A stretch of DNA of 64,000 bases from Serilophus lunatus (Eukaryota; Chordata; Aves; Passeriformes; Eurylaimidae), in contig VXBA01005360.1 of the NCBI GenBank assembly GCA_013399895.1, positions 846,453-910,452 on the forward strand, in the 5' to 3' direction. Under the pieces are notes generated by a model. The model was given only the letters and a program-made list of their open reading frames with translations, was not told the origin of the DNA and made no database searches. Below are positions 37,708 through 47,278 of this stretch, piece after piece (within the stretch, counting starts at the first letter, position 1; every line of letters starts with the position of its first letter). The position numbers and the translations under genes were made by a program.

Positions 37708-40700
37708 GTGAGTTTCCCCGGGGCTGCGAGTGCCGCGCCTGCCGTTGCCCCTGTGCTCGTCCTTGGGTGGGGGGTTGTCGCAGTTCCCGTCGCCCCCTTA
37801 GGACCGGGAGGGTGCGGGGGATCGGGGGCATCAGTGTCGCGGTGGGCGCCGCAGGTGCCCCAGCCCTGGCGTGTCCCTGTGCCTGCCGCGTGTTCTGCCG
37901 GCGCCTCTCACACCCTGTGTTTGGGGGTGTTTGGGCCGGGCAGTTAACAGGGCCGAAGTGGAATGTCTGATCAAGCTCTTCGGCACGCTGGTGGCCAAGT
38001 GCAGCGGCCAGTTCGCGGGGGTCGGGTTCAACCGCATCGTGTTCAGGGACACCCTGCACAGCGCCTTCGGAATGACGGACGACGTGGTGCTGGACCGAGG
38101 TGAGTCGCGGCTCTCTGGGAACCATGGCTCGGGTGGGGGTCACGCTGCTGACACCATGAGTGTGCCCAGGCAAAATACTGCATCTCAACCCGGCGAGGAC
38201 AGCAAAGGAATTACTATGCTCAGGAGTTGTTGAGGAAATGTCATGTTTTCTTTCTTTATGCGGAATAGTTTTCTCACAGTTCGGGGTAGCTCACGTTTTC
38301 CTTCCAGGGAGAGCAGGCAGAAGCAGATGCGCTGCCTTGTGGCTCGCTCTGTCGCAGTCACTGTAGTGTCGTGACAGAAGAGGGCAGCATGCTGTCACCT
38401 TCCTCTTCTCCCGCGGTTCCTCCCGGTGCTGCGGTCACTGCTGCTGGTGGGCCGGTCCCAGAAAGGCATTCCGTTAGAGTGGGTAACCAACCTCTGGCAT
38501 GGAGACGCAGTGAGCAGCATTGAAGGGACTGGGCAGACAGTACAGGGAGGCGAGAGTAACGGGACAAATAACCCTTGAAAATACAGTGTTTTCATGAATT
38601 CAGAACATGAGGGCTCCATCTGCAGTTCCTATGTCGCATGAATGATGGCGAGGTGTCTGCAGGAGGATGCAGAGCAGACATCAGGAAATACCTTATGTAC
38701 ACATTCTTAGAAATTATTTTAATGCCTACATACAAAGGGGCTGATTGCAGTTTGCAAAAGCAAACCTATTGTTTTCCAATTCCAAAATGCTTGGCTCCAC
38801 ATGTAGAGGTGTTCCTTGAGACAACTTCCTAATTAACATTCCAAAATACTAATTATTATAGATGGAAGTTGATGCTTTGAATTTTATCTTAGATTTTAAG
38901 TACTACAATACTGTACTACAAGCTGTATGAATAGCGAAGCTGCAGCCAGGACAAAAGGAGACCTCACTGCAGTTACAACTTCCTTGTGAGGGGAGGAGGA
39001 GGGGCAGGCACTGATCTCTTCTCTGTGGTGACCAGGGACAGGACCCAAGGGAATGACCTGAAGTTGTGTCAGAGGAGGTTTAAGTTGGATATTAGAAAAA
39101 GGTTCTTCACCCAGAGGGTGGTTGGGCACTGGAACAGGCTCCCCAGGGAAGTGGTCACAGCACAAGCCTGACAGAGTTTGAGAGGCATTTGGATGATACA
39201 CCTGGGCACATGGTGTGACTCTTGGGGATGGTCCTGTGCAGGGCTAAGGGTTGGACTTGATGATCCTTTTTGTTCTTTCCAACTCAGCATATTCTGTGAA
39301 GATTGAAAGTTGCTTAGGGAAGGGAGAAGAAAAAGAGATTTTGGTATGTGACAGACAGGAGATTATTTTTCTTTGTATATTTAACATATTTTTACAGTTT
39401 TTGTAGGATTACTCTTCCCCAAGATTTTCTGAGACAAAACATAGTACATAAAATCTGTGTGCAAGCACACCTTATTTTAAGGGATACTAGTTTATTGGGT
39501 TTACACTGCATGGAAGCATACTTTCTGTAGTTGTTTAAGTCAGGCAACAGATCAAACATAATGTCTTACCCGTCAGGATCCTGGAGTGGAAGATCAGTAA
39601 ACTGAGGGGCAAAATCCCTTTCCTTGCTACATTTTAGATTCAAGAAGTGTAATCGTACCTTGGTGAAAACAGGCAAATATCTTCACAAAAAACACACGTT
39701 TATAATTTCATTGAATTTTAAAAAATACTCCTTTTTTGATGTTTCCCTATTACATAAATTTAAAACGTGTCTAATACATTTCCCAGTGTTCAGCACCTTT
39801 GATAGAGACAACGATGGCTGCATCACTGTGGCAGAATGGGTGGAGGGCTTAGGAATTTTACTTCGGGGGACATTGGAAGAAAAGATTAAACGTAAGATTT
39901 CTCTGTATGCAACTATTTAGTGGTGACCATTGAATTCATGACAAATAACACTCTCATTTAATTTAGTAGTTACTCTCATAAAGTATTTGGTAATTGAAAA
40001 GTTTTCTTCTGTACAGTGGAATGAAACTGAGTTCTGAAATGGCTTTTCTGAGACAGAGGTTTTTTCTGTGTAAACTGCTGTTAGAGCTGCCACCTTACTT
40101 TGTTGCTTACCAAAACTTGCATTTGAACTGAAGCTTATTCTACACTACACAGTTTTGACAAAGTGTATGTTTTTGTATTCACCCACAGAATTAGAAAGAA
40201 GCAGATATAGCTCTACAGTGATTTTGGCTAAATAGCACACTCTCGAGCCAACCAAAACCAGTGCCAGCATTCATTTACTGGCACAATGGGGACACAGCAG
40301 CAGTTGCATTAACTCCAGCAGTTTTTCAGCTTGGAAGCATAGATGGAAAAACTGAGTCATAACAGAGAAAGATGACAGAGAAATAGTGACAGAGGAAGAT
40401 GGAGGAGAAAAAATAGCAAGAACTCTAGAATTTTAAGCAGTAGAAAAGAAGAAATAGGACAACAACATGACCTGTGTATGCAACCATAGTTCCCAGATTG
40501 CAGCATCATCCATCCCTAATGCACTACATAAATTCATCTGGAAAGTGGCCTGGGATGCCACAGCACTTGAATGCGAGACCAGACAATGAATGTGTGCCAG
40601 TACAACTACAAGCAGTAAAATATGCAGCCCTGCTTGAAAGCACCATAGAATATATTAGTGTGTAGTGATACACTCTGTGGTCTGTCACAAGTGTAGGCAA

Positions 40701-43668
40701 GGGGTGTTTTTCACTGTGGATATAGTCTGTCAGAAAAAAGCCCCACAACCCTCTTGTGTTCCTAACTGAAGAGTTCTGTTTCTTTGTTTAAGTTTTGTGA
40801 AGGATAGTGTAAGTTTATGATGATCGTAGATTTCTGATTCCAGGAAGGTAGAAACAACTAGAAGAGGAATTACACAAACAGCCAAAATACTGTTTCAGGG
40901 ATTTCTCTTTGCATTAAAGGTATTTCAGCTGTGTTTTCCATGCTAGTACAGCTCATTCTTCTTTTCCCTTTTCTAACCCAGCTTCTGAAATAACAAGGAT
41001 GCATTTTGTAGGTGCAAAGTCCTTTTGATATAGCTAGCAGGTTCCCCCTGTGGGAAATTTGGCTTCTAAACCAGAACCTTGTTTATATTTTAGATAGACA
41101 ATTTAAGAGAAGTTAAGATCTCTTAAGTGAGTATGACTTCTGTGAACTGAAGATTATTTGAGCCAAAATAAATACATAATTTTTAACTGTAAAGGGCAAG
41201 TAGGTACTAATTGATTAATACGCCTATCAAAATGTGATACATATATTTTATATGTAAATATAGGATCAGTTTGGCTCAACAGATATGCTGTACAAAGTAC
41301 AATTCACATTTTATGTCTATAGGTAACAGCTTTAATGGTATGCGTTACAGTTTGTAATCAACTCAAAATTTATTTGTATTTCAAAAGACTGCTTTATGGT
41401 TTATGACCTGAATGGTGATGGATACATTTCAAGAGAGGAAATGTTTCAAATGCTGAAGAACAGCCTTCTTAAACAACCAGCAGAAGAAGACCCTGTAGAG
41501 GGTATTAAGGACTTGGTAGAGATAGCACTGAAGAAAATGGCAAGTACTTAACTCATTGTGATACCCGAGTGTCTTTCAAACATTCATTAACCAAAGCTTA
41601 GAACCTTCCTATGCAGTAACAAAATATGGTGTCTGATTTACAGTGGGATTCTGAAAGTCTCCTAAGGAAAGCCAGAAATATAATCCAGATCTACTGAGTC
41701 CAGTATCCTCACATGAAACTTTATTATGTGAGGGTACTACAAACTTTATGTATAAACCAGTACGTGTGTATGTGCATACACACCTGTGTATGCCCAGTCA
41801 AAACAAAAGCCCAGTCAGAAGTGGAAAACTCAAAGTGTAAGATGCATTTATTTCAGTGTTAGGCATCTGAAGTAGCCTTACTATTAAGTATGTTTGTGTT
41901 TTATCAATTGATCATGAAATGTCTTTATCCAATTTATATATTCCATTAGAATAGTAAACTCAGTGTTATTAATGTGAAGCCTGTTTTACAGTACTTAATC
42001 TAGGATATCCAGATTAGCCAGGGACCATCCTTCAGTATTTTAATCAAATCAAGATACAGACCCTTCCCTTCTATGGTGGTGGTCAAAGAATTTCACTTAA
42101 AACCAGGTCTGGAATCCCAACTCCTTTTATTTAACGATGTCTTTTCTATTTTTCAAACCCACCCCATTTGCCTTTGGTAGCGGCAGGTGACACAGATCTT
42201 GTCTGAGCAGAGACTGATGACCCCAAAAAATTATTTTGCATACAATCAAACTAAGAATCCATGTCAATAAAACACCTGTTAAACAAAAATAGAATTACTA
42301 CGTTCCCTTCCTTTTGTAGGACCATGATCACGATGGCAAACTTTCTTTTATGGACTTTGAAAAAGCAGTGAGAGATGAAAACCTTCTCTTAGAAGCCTTT
42401 GGACCATGTTTGCCAGACATAAAGGTACATCAACCTTGAGTTTAAAAAAAAGCATGGAATACTTTGTTCTGTTGGTAAGCAGACATACATATTATGGCTT
42501 TAACTGTCATCTTACACCATCTTTTGGGAGAGGCTGGTAACTTATTGAAAAAAAAACAAACCAAACCACCTTGAGAATGTTATTCCTCTCAGTGAGCCAC
42601 TGCTGTTTCATAATTTCGTCTAACCTGCTTCATTTTTTAGCAGTATGTCTAATTTAAGTTTTTTGGCATTTTTTTGGAAGATGGGAATTTAGACCATACT
42701 CATTTCCTCAGTGTTAAGTTTCTGCTCTATTTTTTAACTAATCCAGTAATGGTCACTCTATTTGAACTCTGTGTGACTTTTAAAAGTTCAAGTTGTAGCT
42801 TCACAGAGATGGCAAAATAAAATTCTGAAATACGCAGTGATTCCCAGAGACAGGATAGTTGTTTGAGATTCCTCAGAACATGGCAAGTTTTCACTTGCTG
42901 GAAACCTGCACTTCCTGCCAGCACACCCACCTGTAGGCTGGAGGACAGGAGCAAAGAGTCTTACAGCCACGAGGGCAGGGCAGGCTGCAGTACATCATCT
43001 TCCCAAACTGCCAGATTTCTCCTAGGAGGTTGTCAAAAGATTTTAAAGGGTTTGGGAAAACTAAGGGTTTAAAACATTTCTGAACAAAGCCACGTTCATT
43101 AATCAGCATGGAAAGATTACTTGGTTTTGTATCAGTGTTGGTGATAAAGCAGGTCCGCAATTCAGGCTAATCATGGCAAGAGGTGGAAAACTCGGCTTGT
43201 TTCTTGCTTATAGTAGTATTGGTGCCCTCTGTTCTTTATCCTACCCAGCTGTTGCTTTTCTCCTAGGTCTTTAGTTTCACTTTAAAAAAGAACAATATTT
43301 GCAAGTCCTTTCAAGCCCTAAAAGCAATAAATAAATTACAGCTATGAGCTTTACATGAAAAAAACCCTGTATTTTACTAGATTTCCCACTGGAGCTATTG
43401 TCATGTTAATTCTATCCCTTGACACAAATTAAACACTCATTTGTACTTAAATACCTTTTTTTAAAATGTAATGAACAGTGTATTTGACAGAATCCTGCCA
43501 CTCTAAGTGGTTCTACAAAGAGCCTGCACATTTCAATCCAGTACATTTTTCACTAAATATAAATCCTTTAGTTCACTGAAAATTAACATTCTTCTCTCTT
43601 TTTTTTTTTTTCCCCTTAAACAGAGCAGGATGGCATTTGAAGAGAAGATTTTCCAAGGAAGTTCATAA
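37650..43668 (+). CDS. Calaxin/EFCAB1-like EF-hand protein, complete (206 aa)
   Basis: Six exons: 37650-37707, 37944-38099, 39787-39891, 41388-41539, 42320-42424, 43624-43668. The start ATG sits in GCCGCCATGAGC, a good Kozak context, and the product begins MSRKGLQLLVDSLTRSSKH against human calaxin MNRKKLQKLTDTLTKNCKH. Three EF-hand loops are visible: residues 77-88 (DRDNDGCITVAE), 113-124 (DLNGDGYISREE) and 158-169 (DHDHDGKLSFMD, Asp at position 12). The stretch LLEAFGPCLPD near the C-terminus is a calaxin signature; human calaxin is 211 aa. Calaxin binds outer-arm dynein and tunes ciliary or flagellar beating to Ca2+, so a ciliary role is inferred. Human EFCAB1/CLXN is on chromosome 8, so this is probably a paralog rather than CLXN itself. 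The intron after exon 4 has a GC donor. Confidence 0.92.
37944..38099 (+). CDS. Calaxin-like exon 2
   Basis: Completes Phe20 and encodes residues 21-71. Human-like landmarks are VECLIKLF and FGMTDDVVLDR. Third codon positions are nearly all G or C, unlike exons 3-6. Confidence 0.93.
38935..39302 (+). mobile_element. CR1 LINE 3' fragment
   Basis: Sense CR1 copy in intron 2 of the calaxin-like gene, well preserved. It runs from the AGACCTCACTGCAGTTACAA and CTTGTGAGGGGAGG blocks through GACCAGGGACAGGACCC, GGTTGGACTTGATGATCC and TTCCAACTCAGCATATTCTG. It is the same subfamily type as the antisense copy near 15 kb, and the open frames in both orientations are remnants. Confidence 0.92.
39787..39891 (+). 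CDS. Calaxin-like exon 3 (EF-hand 1)
   Basis: Residues 72-106 with the first canonical Ca2+ loop DRDNDGCITVAE, followed by LLRGTLEEKIK, which aligns with human LFLRGSLEEKMK. Confidence 0.95.
39892..41387 (+). other. Calaxin-like intron 3
   Basis: 1.5 kb AT-rich intron without recognised exons or repeats. Small open frames at 40.47-40.75 kb have no splice context or family resemblance. Confidence 0.85.
41388..41539 (+). CDS. Calaxin-like exon 4 (EF-hand 2), GC donor
   Basis: Residues 107-157 with loop DLNGDGYISREE and MLKNSLLKQPAEEDP. The reading frame into the next exon (KKM then DHDHDG, as in human) requires splicing at ATG|GCAAGT. The GT four bases downstream would give a stop four codons later. 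Confidence 0.9.
41540..42319 (+). other. Calaxin-like intron 4 (GC-AG)
   Basis: Donor GCAAGT, acceptor CTTTTGTAG. It contains a small inverted repeat at 41764-41783, GTGTGTATG and CATACACAC separated by two bases. Confidence 0.85.
42320..42424 (+). CDS. Calaxin-like exon 5 (EF-hand 3)
   Basis: 35 codons starting with loop DHDHDGKLSFMD and ending AFGPCLPDIK. The loop has Asp instead of Glu at position 12, as in human calaxin. Confidence 0.95.
42425..43623 (+). other. Calaxin-like intron 5
   Basis: 1.2 kb GT-AG intron ending in a long T/C tract and AAACAG. No other feature recognised. Confidence 0.88.
43624..43668 (+). CDS. Calaxin-like terminal exon
   Basis: 14 codons, SRMAFEEKIFQGSS, then TAA. 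It aligns with human SQMEFEAQVFKDP but stops about five residues earlier. Confidence 0.9.
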   Translation, partial: SRMAFEEKIFQGSS

Positions 43669-43745
43669 ACTGTAACCCCCATGTGGTAACCCTACTGTCA
43701 AATACTGTTGTAAGGGGTGTTTTCCTTCACTATTCTTCATGATAC

Positions 43746-43751
43746 AATAAA
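43746..43751 (+). terminator. Poly(A) signal of calaxin-like gene
   Basis: AATAAA 77 bases after the stop, giving a very short 3' UTR. Further AATAAA copies follow within 100 bases. Confidence 0.7.
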
Positions 43752-43990
43752 GAAAGGAGCAACTTGAAACTGTTTCAGTATTCCTTTGCTTTAAAATTTA
43801 CAGAATAAACAGAATTTAATCCTGTGACTCTACCTAATAAATAGAGTTCTTCAGTGTTATTATGAAATATGTTACTGTATGAGGTACACAGGACAACATT
43901 GCAGTAATGATACATTTATAGGGGTTTGTTCATTCCAAGAAACAAATTGATACAATTTTTAATAGAATCCCATGGAAATATAAGGAAAAC

Positions 43991-43996
43991 TTTATT
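43991..43996 (-). terminator. Poly(A) signal of RBM48
   Basis: TTTATT on the plus strand, i.e. AATAAA in the RBM48 direction, 73 bases past the RBM48 stop. The convergent calaxin-like signal is about 240 bases away. Confidence 0.6.
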
Positions 43997-44068
43997 TTTT
44001 ACATAAAAATAAATATTTTAAATTATATCCTTTATAAAAGGACTGTTGGAAGATGCTGCCAGCAGTAC

Positions 44069-44155
44069 CTATATTCTTCTTCTCTGCTTTACAGGTGGTT
44101 TGGCTGAGCTACTCTCTGGCTTTTCCTCAGATGTTCTTGAAACAGAATCTGCTAC
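44069..44155 (-). CDS. RBM48: RBM48 terminal exon
   Basis: 28 codons plus TAG, ending KPPVKQRRRI. The human protein ends PLKQRRRI. The Ser/Glu-rich first half is divergent. Confidence 0.95.
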   Translation of the reverse strand, partial: VADSVSRTSEEKPESSSAKPPVKQRRRI

Positions 44156-47100
44156 CTAAATAGGGGGAGAAAAAGTTTAGTAACAATGTAACTACCTTTT
44201 TATGCTCATCTTAGAGTAAGGCCACAGCACCAACATTAGGGTAGTGGAGCGATGTATTACTGTAATCATGCTCAAATTGACTTTTCCTGCTGAATAGAGG
44301 GAAAAAGTAACACTGAAGGCAGCATTAAACACAGGAGAGGTGGAACTTAGAAGAGTTACAGTAATGTTTTTGTATTTAACCACAGAAACTGATTTCAGAT
44401 GCTCAGTAGTACGAGCACTATGTATCACATCTCCCTTCTTCCTATCAGAGGTGTTTTCAAAGTAAGGTTGAGTGTTCTTCTTAAACTCAGGTATTTCAGG
44501 AAAGGATGGGAAGGCAAAAATGTGCATTTTGACATGTATTTCAGAAATGCATTTAAGTGGTGCTTAGTGAGTGGAGATAAGCTCTTTCAAATCACTCTAG
44601 TTAGTTATAGTCAAGGGAGCTTTTTCATGGGTTAATGTAAATGGAAAGTTTTATCGGGAGAGTTTGACCTGCTAACTGATTAACGTCCTCCATAAATCAT
44701 TTTATAGCTTAACACATCCTTCTCAGCAATAGCCTAAATATTTCTGTACAGCCTTTAATGGCAAAAGAGGTGTTGGAGCAAAATTACATTGAACTCTGAC
44801 TTCCTTTATTTTTCACTCCCTTTCATTTCAGTCAGACCTGGAGTCAGCAGGGCTACCTGCAAAGTTATCATGCCTCCAGATGCTGGAAAAAATAAAAAGT
44901 GGGTTACTAAAAATCATTTAGGACCATGCACAGACATTTATACTTTCTTAAGTGTAGTGTAAGAGGTGTGGAGTAGTCTGCAATGTTGTAGATTATGGAA
45001 GAGTTAAATAGCAAGAACACTAGCTTTAACTGAATTAAGTTATCTGAGGGTCACTGTTTTTATGGGTAACAAGCACATACGTTTGGAACTATCAGAACTT
45101 TAAGAACCCATACCTCTTTCAGTTTATTTCGAATCAACGTAGCTGAAGTATTCAGTGACTCATCATCCATATCCACCTTGGGTATCTCTGGTAGTTGTGG
45201 ACCAATGATGACTTCAGTATATTCCACACTTGTTCCAATGAGGGAAAACTTGTTACCTTCTTCTCTCTTCCTCTTACGTTCCTGCAGGTGAGTTGTCCGA
45301 GGCATAAACCTCTCAATTCCACTGTAAGCTGGAACTGTCCTTTGCTGCATTAAGGAAGGTGGGGGAGCACATCCTCCTGGATGTTCACTTGGAGTTAGGG
45401 ATGTGTTTTGACCAAAGTACCCAGCAGACATTGCAGCGCTAGTGTTATCACAGTGTGGAGATGTTAACGGGCTCTGGTTGTGATTCCCAGATGGATGCCC
45501 TGTGTTGTGGGATACCCCATGAGAACTTGTAAAGCAGGATGGATCCCAGTTACCGACTGCATGTGCTCCTGATGGACTCCATGGACAGTCATGTTCAGAA
45601 GACTTTGAGACCATTGTCTTACTGCCCTCTACTTTCTTTAACACAGAGCAATCTTTAAAACAACAACAACAAAAAAGCAGCTTCAGTGTTTCATGTCATT
45701 ATTTGTTCTAACAAATCAGAAACATTTAATAAAAGTGCAGAAGCAACACCAGTAATACTCCATTCTCGAGCACCTTTTTGTGACTGTTTTTTAAGTGGCA
45801 CCTCTCAGACTAGCCTTGCAGCCTAGTCCCTCTGCTGCTTGTGAGGAATGCCTGAGCAGAAGAATTTCCACAGGTTTGAGAAAACATGGAGAATATTCCT
45901 AACATTGCAAATCAGTGACTTTTACCTCTGGTTATGGTTCAAGGATGGGCTGTCTTGCAACGTTGAAAAAACCCAAGTGCTTTGATGTTAAAAATCACTG
46001 AGTTTACTCCCTTTAAATATCCCCACACAGTGAATACTGATACCCAAGTACATGAGCACAAGAAAGGAGAAGCTTGTACTGGGCCATGTGCTTATTCCTC
46101 AGCTTGTCCTGCCCTCAGTGCTGCCTGGGAATTGTGCACTACAGGAGCCTTTGTAAACCCAGTCCCTCTCATACACTCCCCCAGTGCCAAGATGTAGGCT
46201 GGATAAATTCTTTGAAGGTTCTGGTACAGTCACCTTCCTTCCAAAACTGTCCCTTGGGACGTGCCTGAATAAGCTGGAACAAGGGTGAAAACATGATGCC
46301 AAATTTCCTGCAAGTGCTTGAAATTTCTGGTAACATTTTGAAAACAAAAAGTGAAGGGAACTCCTCATTGTTAAAGCCTAAGCACTTCTTTAGTCTTTGC
46401 CCAAACTAAAAAGTTGCTTTGAAGAGGATGCAGTTCTCTAAATATTGAGAGATGTCTTCATTCCAATGTAAACGTACTTAAAATGTATCTTGAAAAGAGC
46501 TACAGAAAAAGCATTTCCTTTAACAGGCACATAAACCAAAAAACCCCACCCACTCCTGAAGAAAGATGTTACGGTTCTATAGGAAATTTAATCACACACC
46601 TCTTTGATTTGTCGCCTTTGCTATATACTTTCTTCTGTCTTGCAACTTCTCCCTGGTTTCTTGGACTGATTCAAATTCTGGAGCGTAGCACACGTGCAGC
46701 AAACTACCAAAGAAACTGCGCTCATCCATTTTTTTCTTGGCCACTCTGAAGGGAATTAAATTGTATCGTGTTGGCAAAACTCAGATTTTACTTCGACTCT
46801 CTACAATTTTACCACATCGCAAGCACAGAAGGTGCAAAAGAGTAAAACAGCAAGAGGCGGACACCGCCCTGTCCAGTACCTTGCGCACTGCAGTTTTTGG
46901 AATTTTAAAAGATAAACTTCAGTAAATTGCTCCGCTGGATAGTCGTCTAGCGCGTGATACTCCTCAATGGCACCGTATAACGCAAATTGTTCAACCAATT
47001 CCTTCATGACGCCCAGCGCAGGGACCCCCTGTACCAGCAAGTAGCGAGATTCCAGGTTGATGGTGTAAACCTGAAAGAAACCCAACCCCCAAACCGTAAA

Positions 47101-47203
47101 CCTCAAGGAGTATCCGAGTGTCCCCAAACACTCGCGAGCGGCTCCTCCTCCCCGCCCCCTCCCCCTCCCCGCACCTTCACGGCGCGGGGCCGCCGCCGCC
47201 ACC
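44069..47203 (-). CDS. RBM48: RNA-binding protein 48 (5' end of exon 1 missing)
   Basis: Exons in transcript order: partial exon 1 ending at 47175, then 47070-46880, 46745-46600, 45652-45114 and 44155-44069 (stop 44071-44069). RBM48 carries one N-terminal RRM and acts with ARMC7 in splicing of U12-type introns. RRPRAVK of exon 1 joins VYTINLESRYLLVQGVPALG as in human. Exons 2-3 hold the RRM-like core (EVYLLKFQKLQCARVAKKKM, SFFGSLLHVCYAPEFE), and exon 4 holds a long variable region then FMPRTTHLQERKRKREE and PQLPEIPKVDMDDESLNTSA. The protein ends VKQRRRI, as in human. No start codon matching the family is visible: upstream of RRPRAVK the frame runs into sequence that reads as PEX1 exon 1 on the other strand. 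Confidence 0.95.
44156..45113 (-). other. RBM48 intron 4
   Basis: About 1 kb GT-AG intron in the RBM48 direction, AT-rich. Open frames on both strands lack support. Confidence 0.88.
45114..45652 (-). CDS. RBM48: RBM48 exon 4 (variable linker and conserved C-terminal motif)
   Basis: 539 bp. The first two thirds are Ser/His/Pro-rich and align poorly with human. The last third is strongly conserved: ERFMPRTTHLQERKRKREE, then IIGPQLPEIPKVDMDDES and RNKLKE. The acceptor is TTTTAAAG and the donor GTATGG. Confidence 0.94.
45653..46599 (-). other. RBM48 intron 3
   Basis: 0.95 kb intron, donor GTGTGT and acceptor TTTTAAAG. No other feature recognised. Confidence 0.88.
46600..46745 (-). CDS. RBM48: RBM48 exon 3 (RRM, second half)
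   Basis: 146 bp. It completes Arg, then VAKKKMDERSFFGSLLHVCY and APEFESVQETREKLQDRRKY, matching human TAKRKMDEQSFFGGLLHVCY. Donor GTGTGT. Confidence 0.96.
46880..47070 (-). CDS. RBM48: RBM48 exon 2 (RRM, first half)
   Basis: 191 bp: 63 codons plus two bases. It runs from VYTINLES through MKELVEQFALYGAIEEYHAL to KFQKLQCA, aligned without gaps to human RBM48. Splice sites are CTTTCAG and GTACTG. Confidence 0.96.
47175..47203 (-). CDS. RBM48: RBM48 exon 1, 3' end only
   Basis: The minus strand reads PRWRRRPRAVK then donor GTGCGG; human has YREGRRPRAVK at this splice junction. The family-typical N-terminus before it (human HHVQRAVC region) is absent and is replaced by sequence antisense to PEX1 exon 1. 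Intron 1 is only 104 bp. The upper boundary given is approximate. Confidence 0.7.
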
Positions 47204-47278
47204 GCGGTGCTGAGCGGGACCCGCGACTGCTTCGTGCGCCTGCCGCCCGCCCTGGCCGCGCTCCTCCGCCTGCAGCAG
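47204..47278 (+). CDS. PEX1: PEX1 exon 1, 3' part, no start codon visible
   Basis: 25 codons read AVLSGTRDCFVRLPPALAAL then LRLQQ, aligning with human [20 protein letters not shown] then LHLLQ. The donor GTACCG joins in phase 0 to GQAVKV of exon 2. Upstream in-frame Ala/Gly codons might continue the human-like GGGGAAV stretch but coincide with RBM48 exon 1 on the other strand. Confidence 0.8.

Larger units (their letters stand above)
37550..38120 (+). promoter_or_regulatory. CpG island covering 5' end of calaxin-like gene
   Basis: Abrupt switch from AT-rich to strongly GC- and CpG-rich sequence that includes the start codon, the first two exons and the short intron between them. It is a typical housekeeping/ciliary-gene promoter layout. 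No TATA box stands out just upstream of the ATG. Confidence 0.7.

Noticed and set aside
38896..39290. Open frames on both strands near 39 kb, one resembling a reverse-transcriptase-element C-terminus
   Set aside because: This is the CR1 copy in the calaxin-like intron 2. It is too short to encode an active element.
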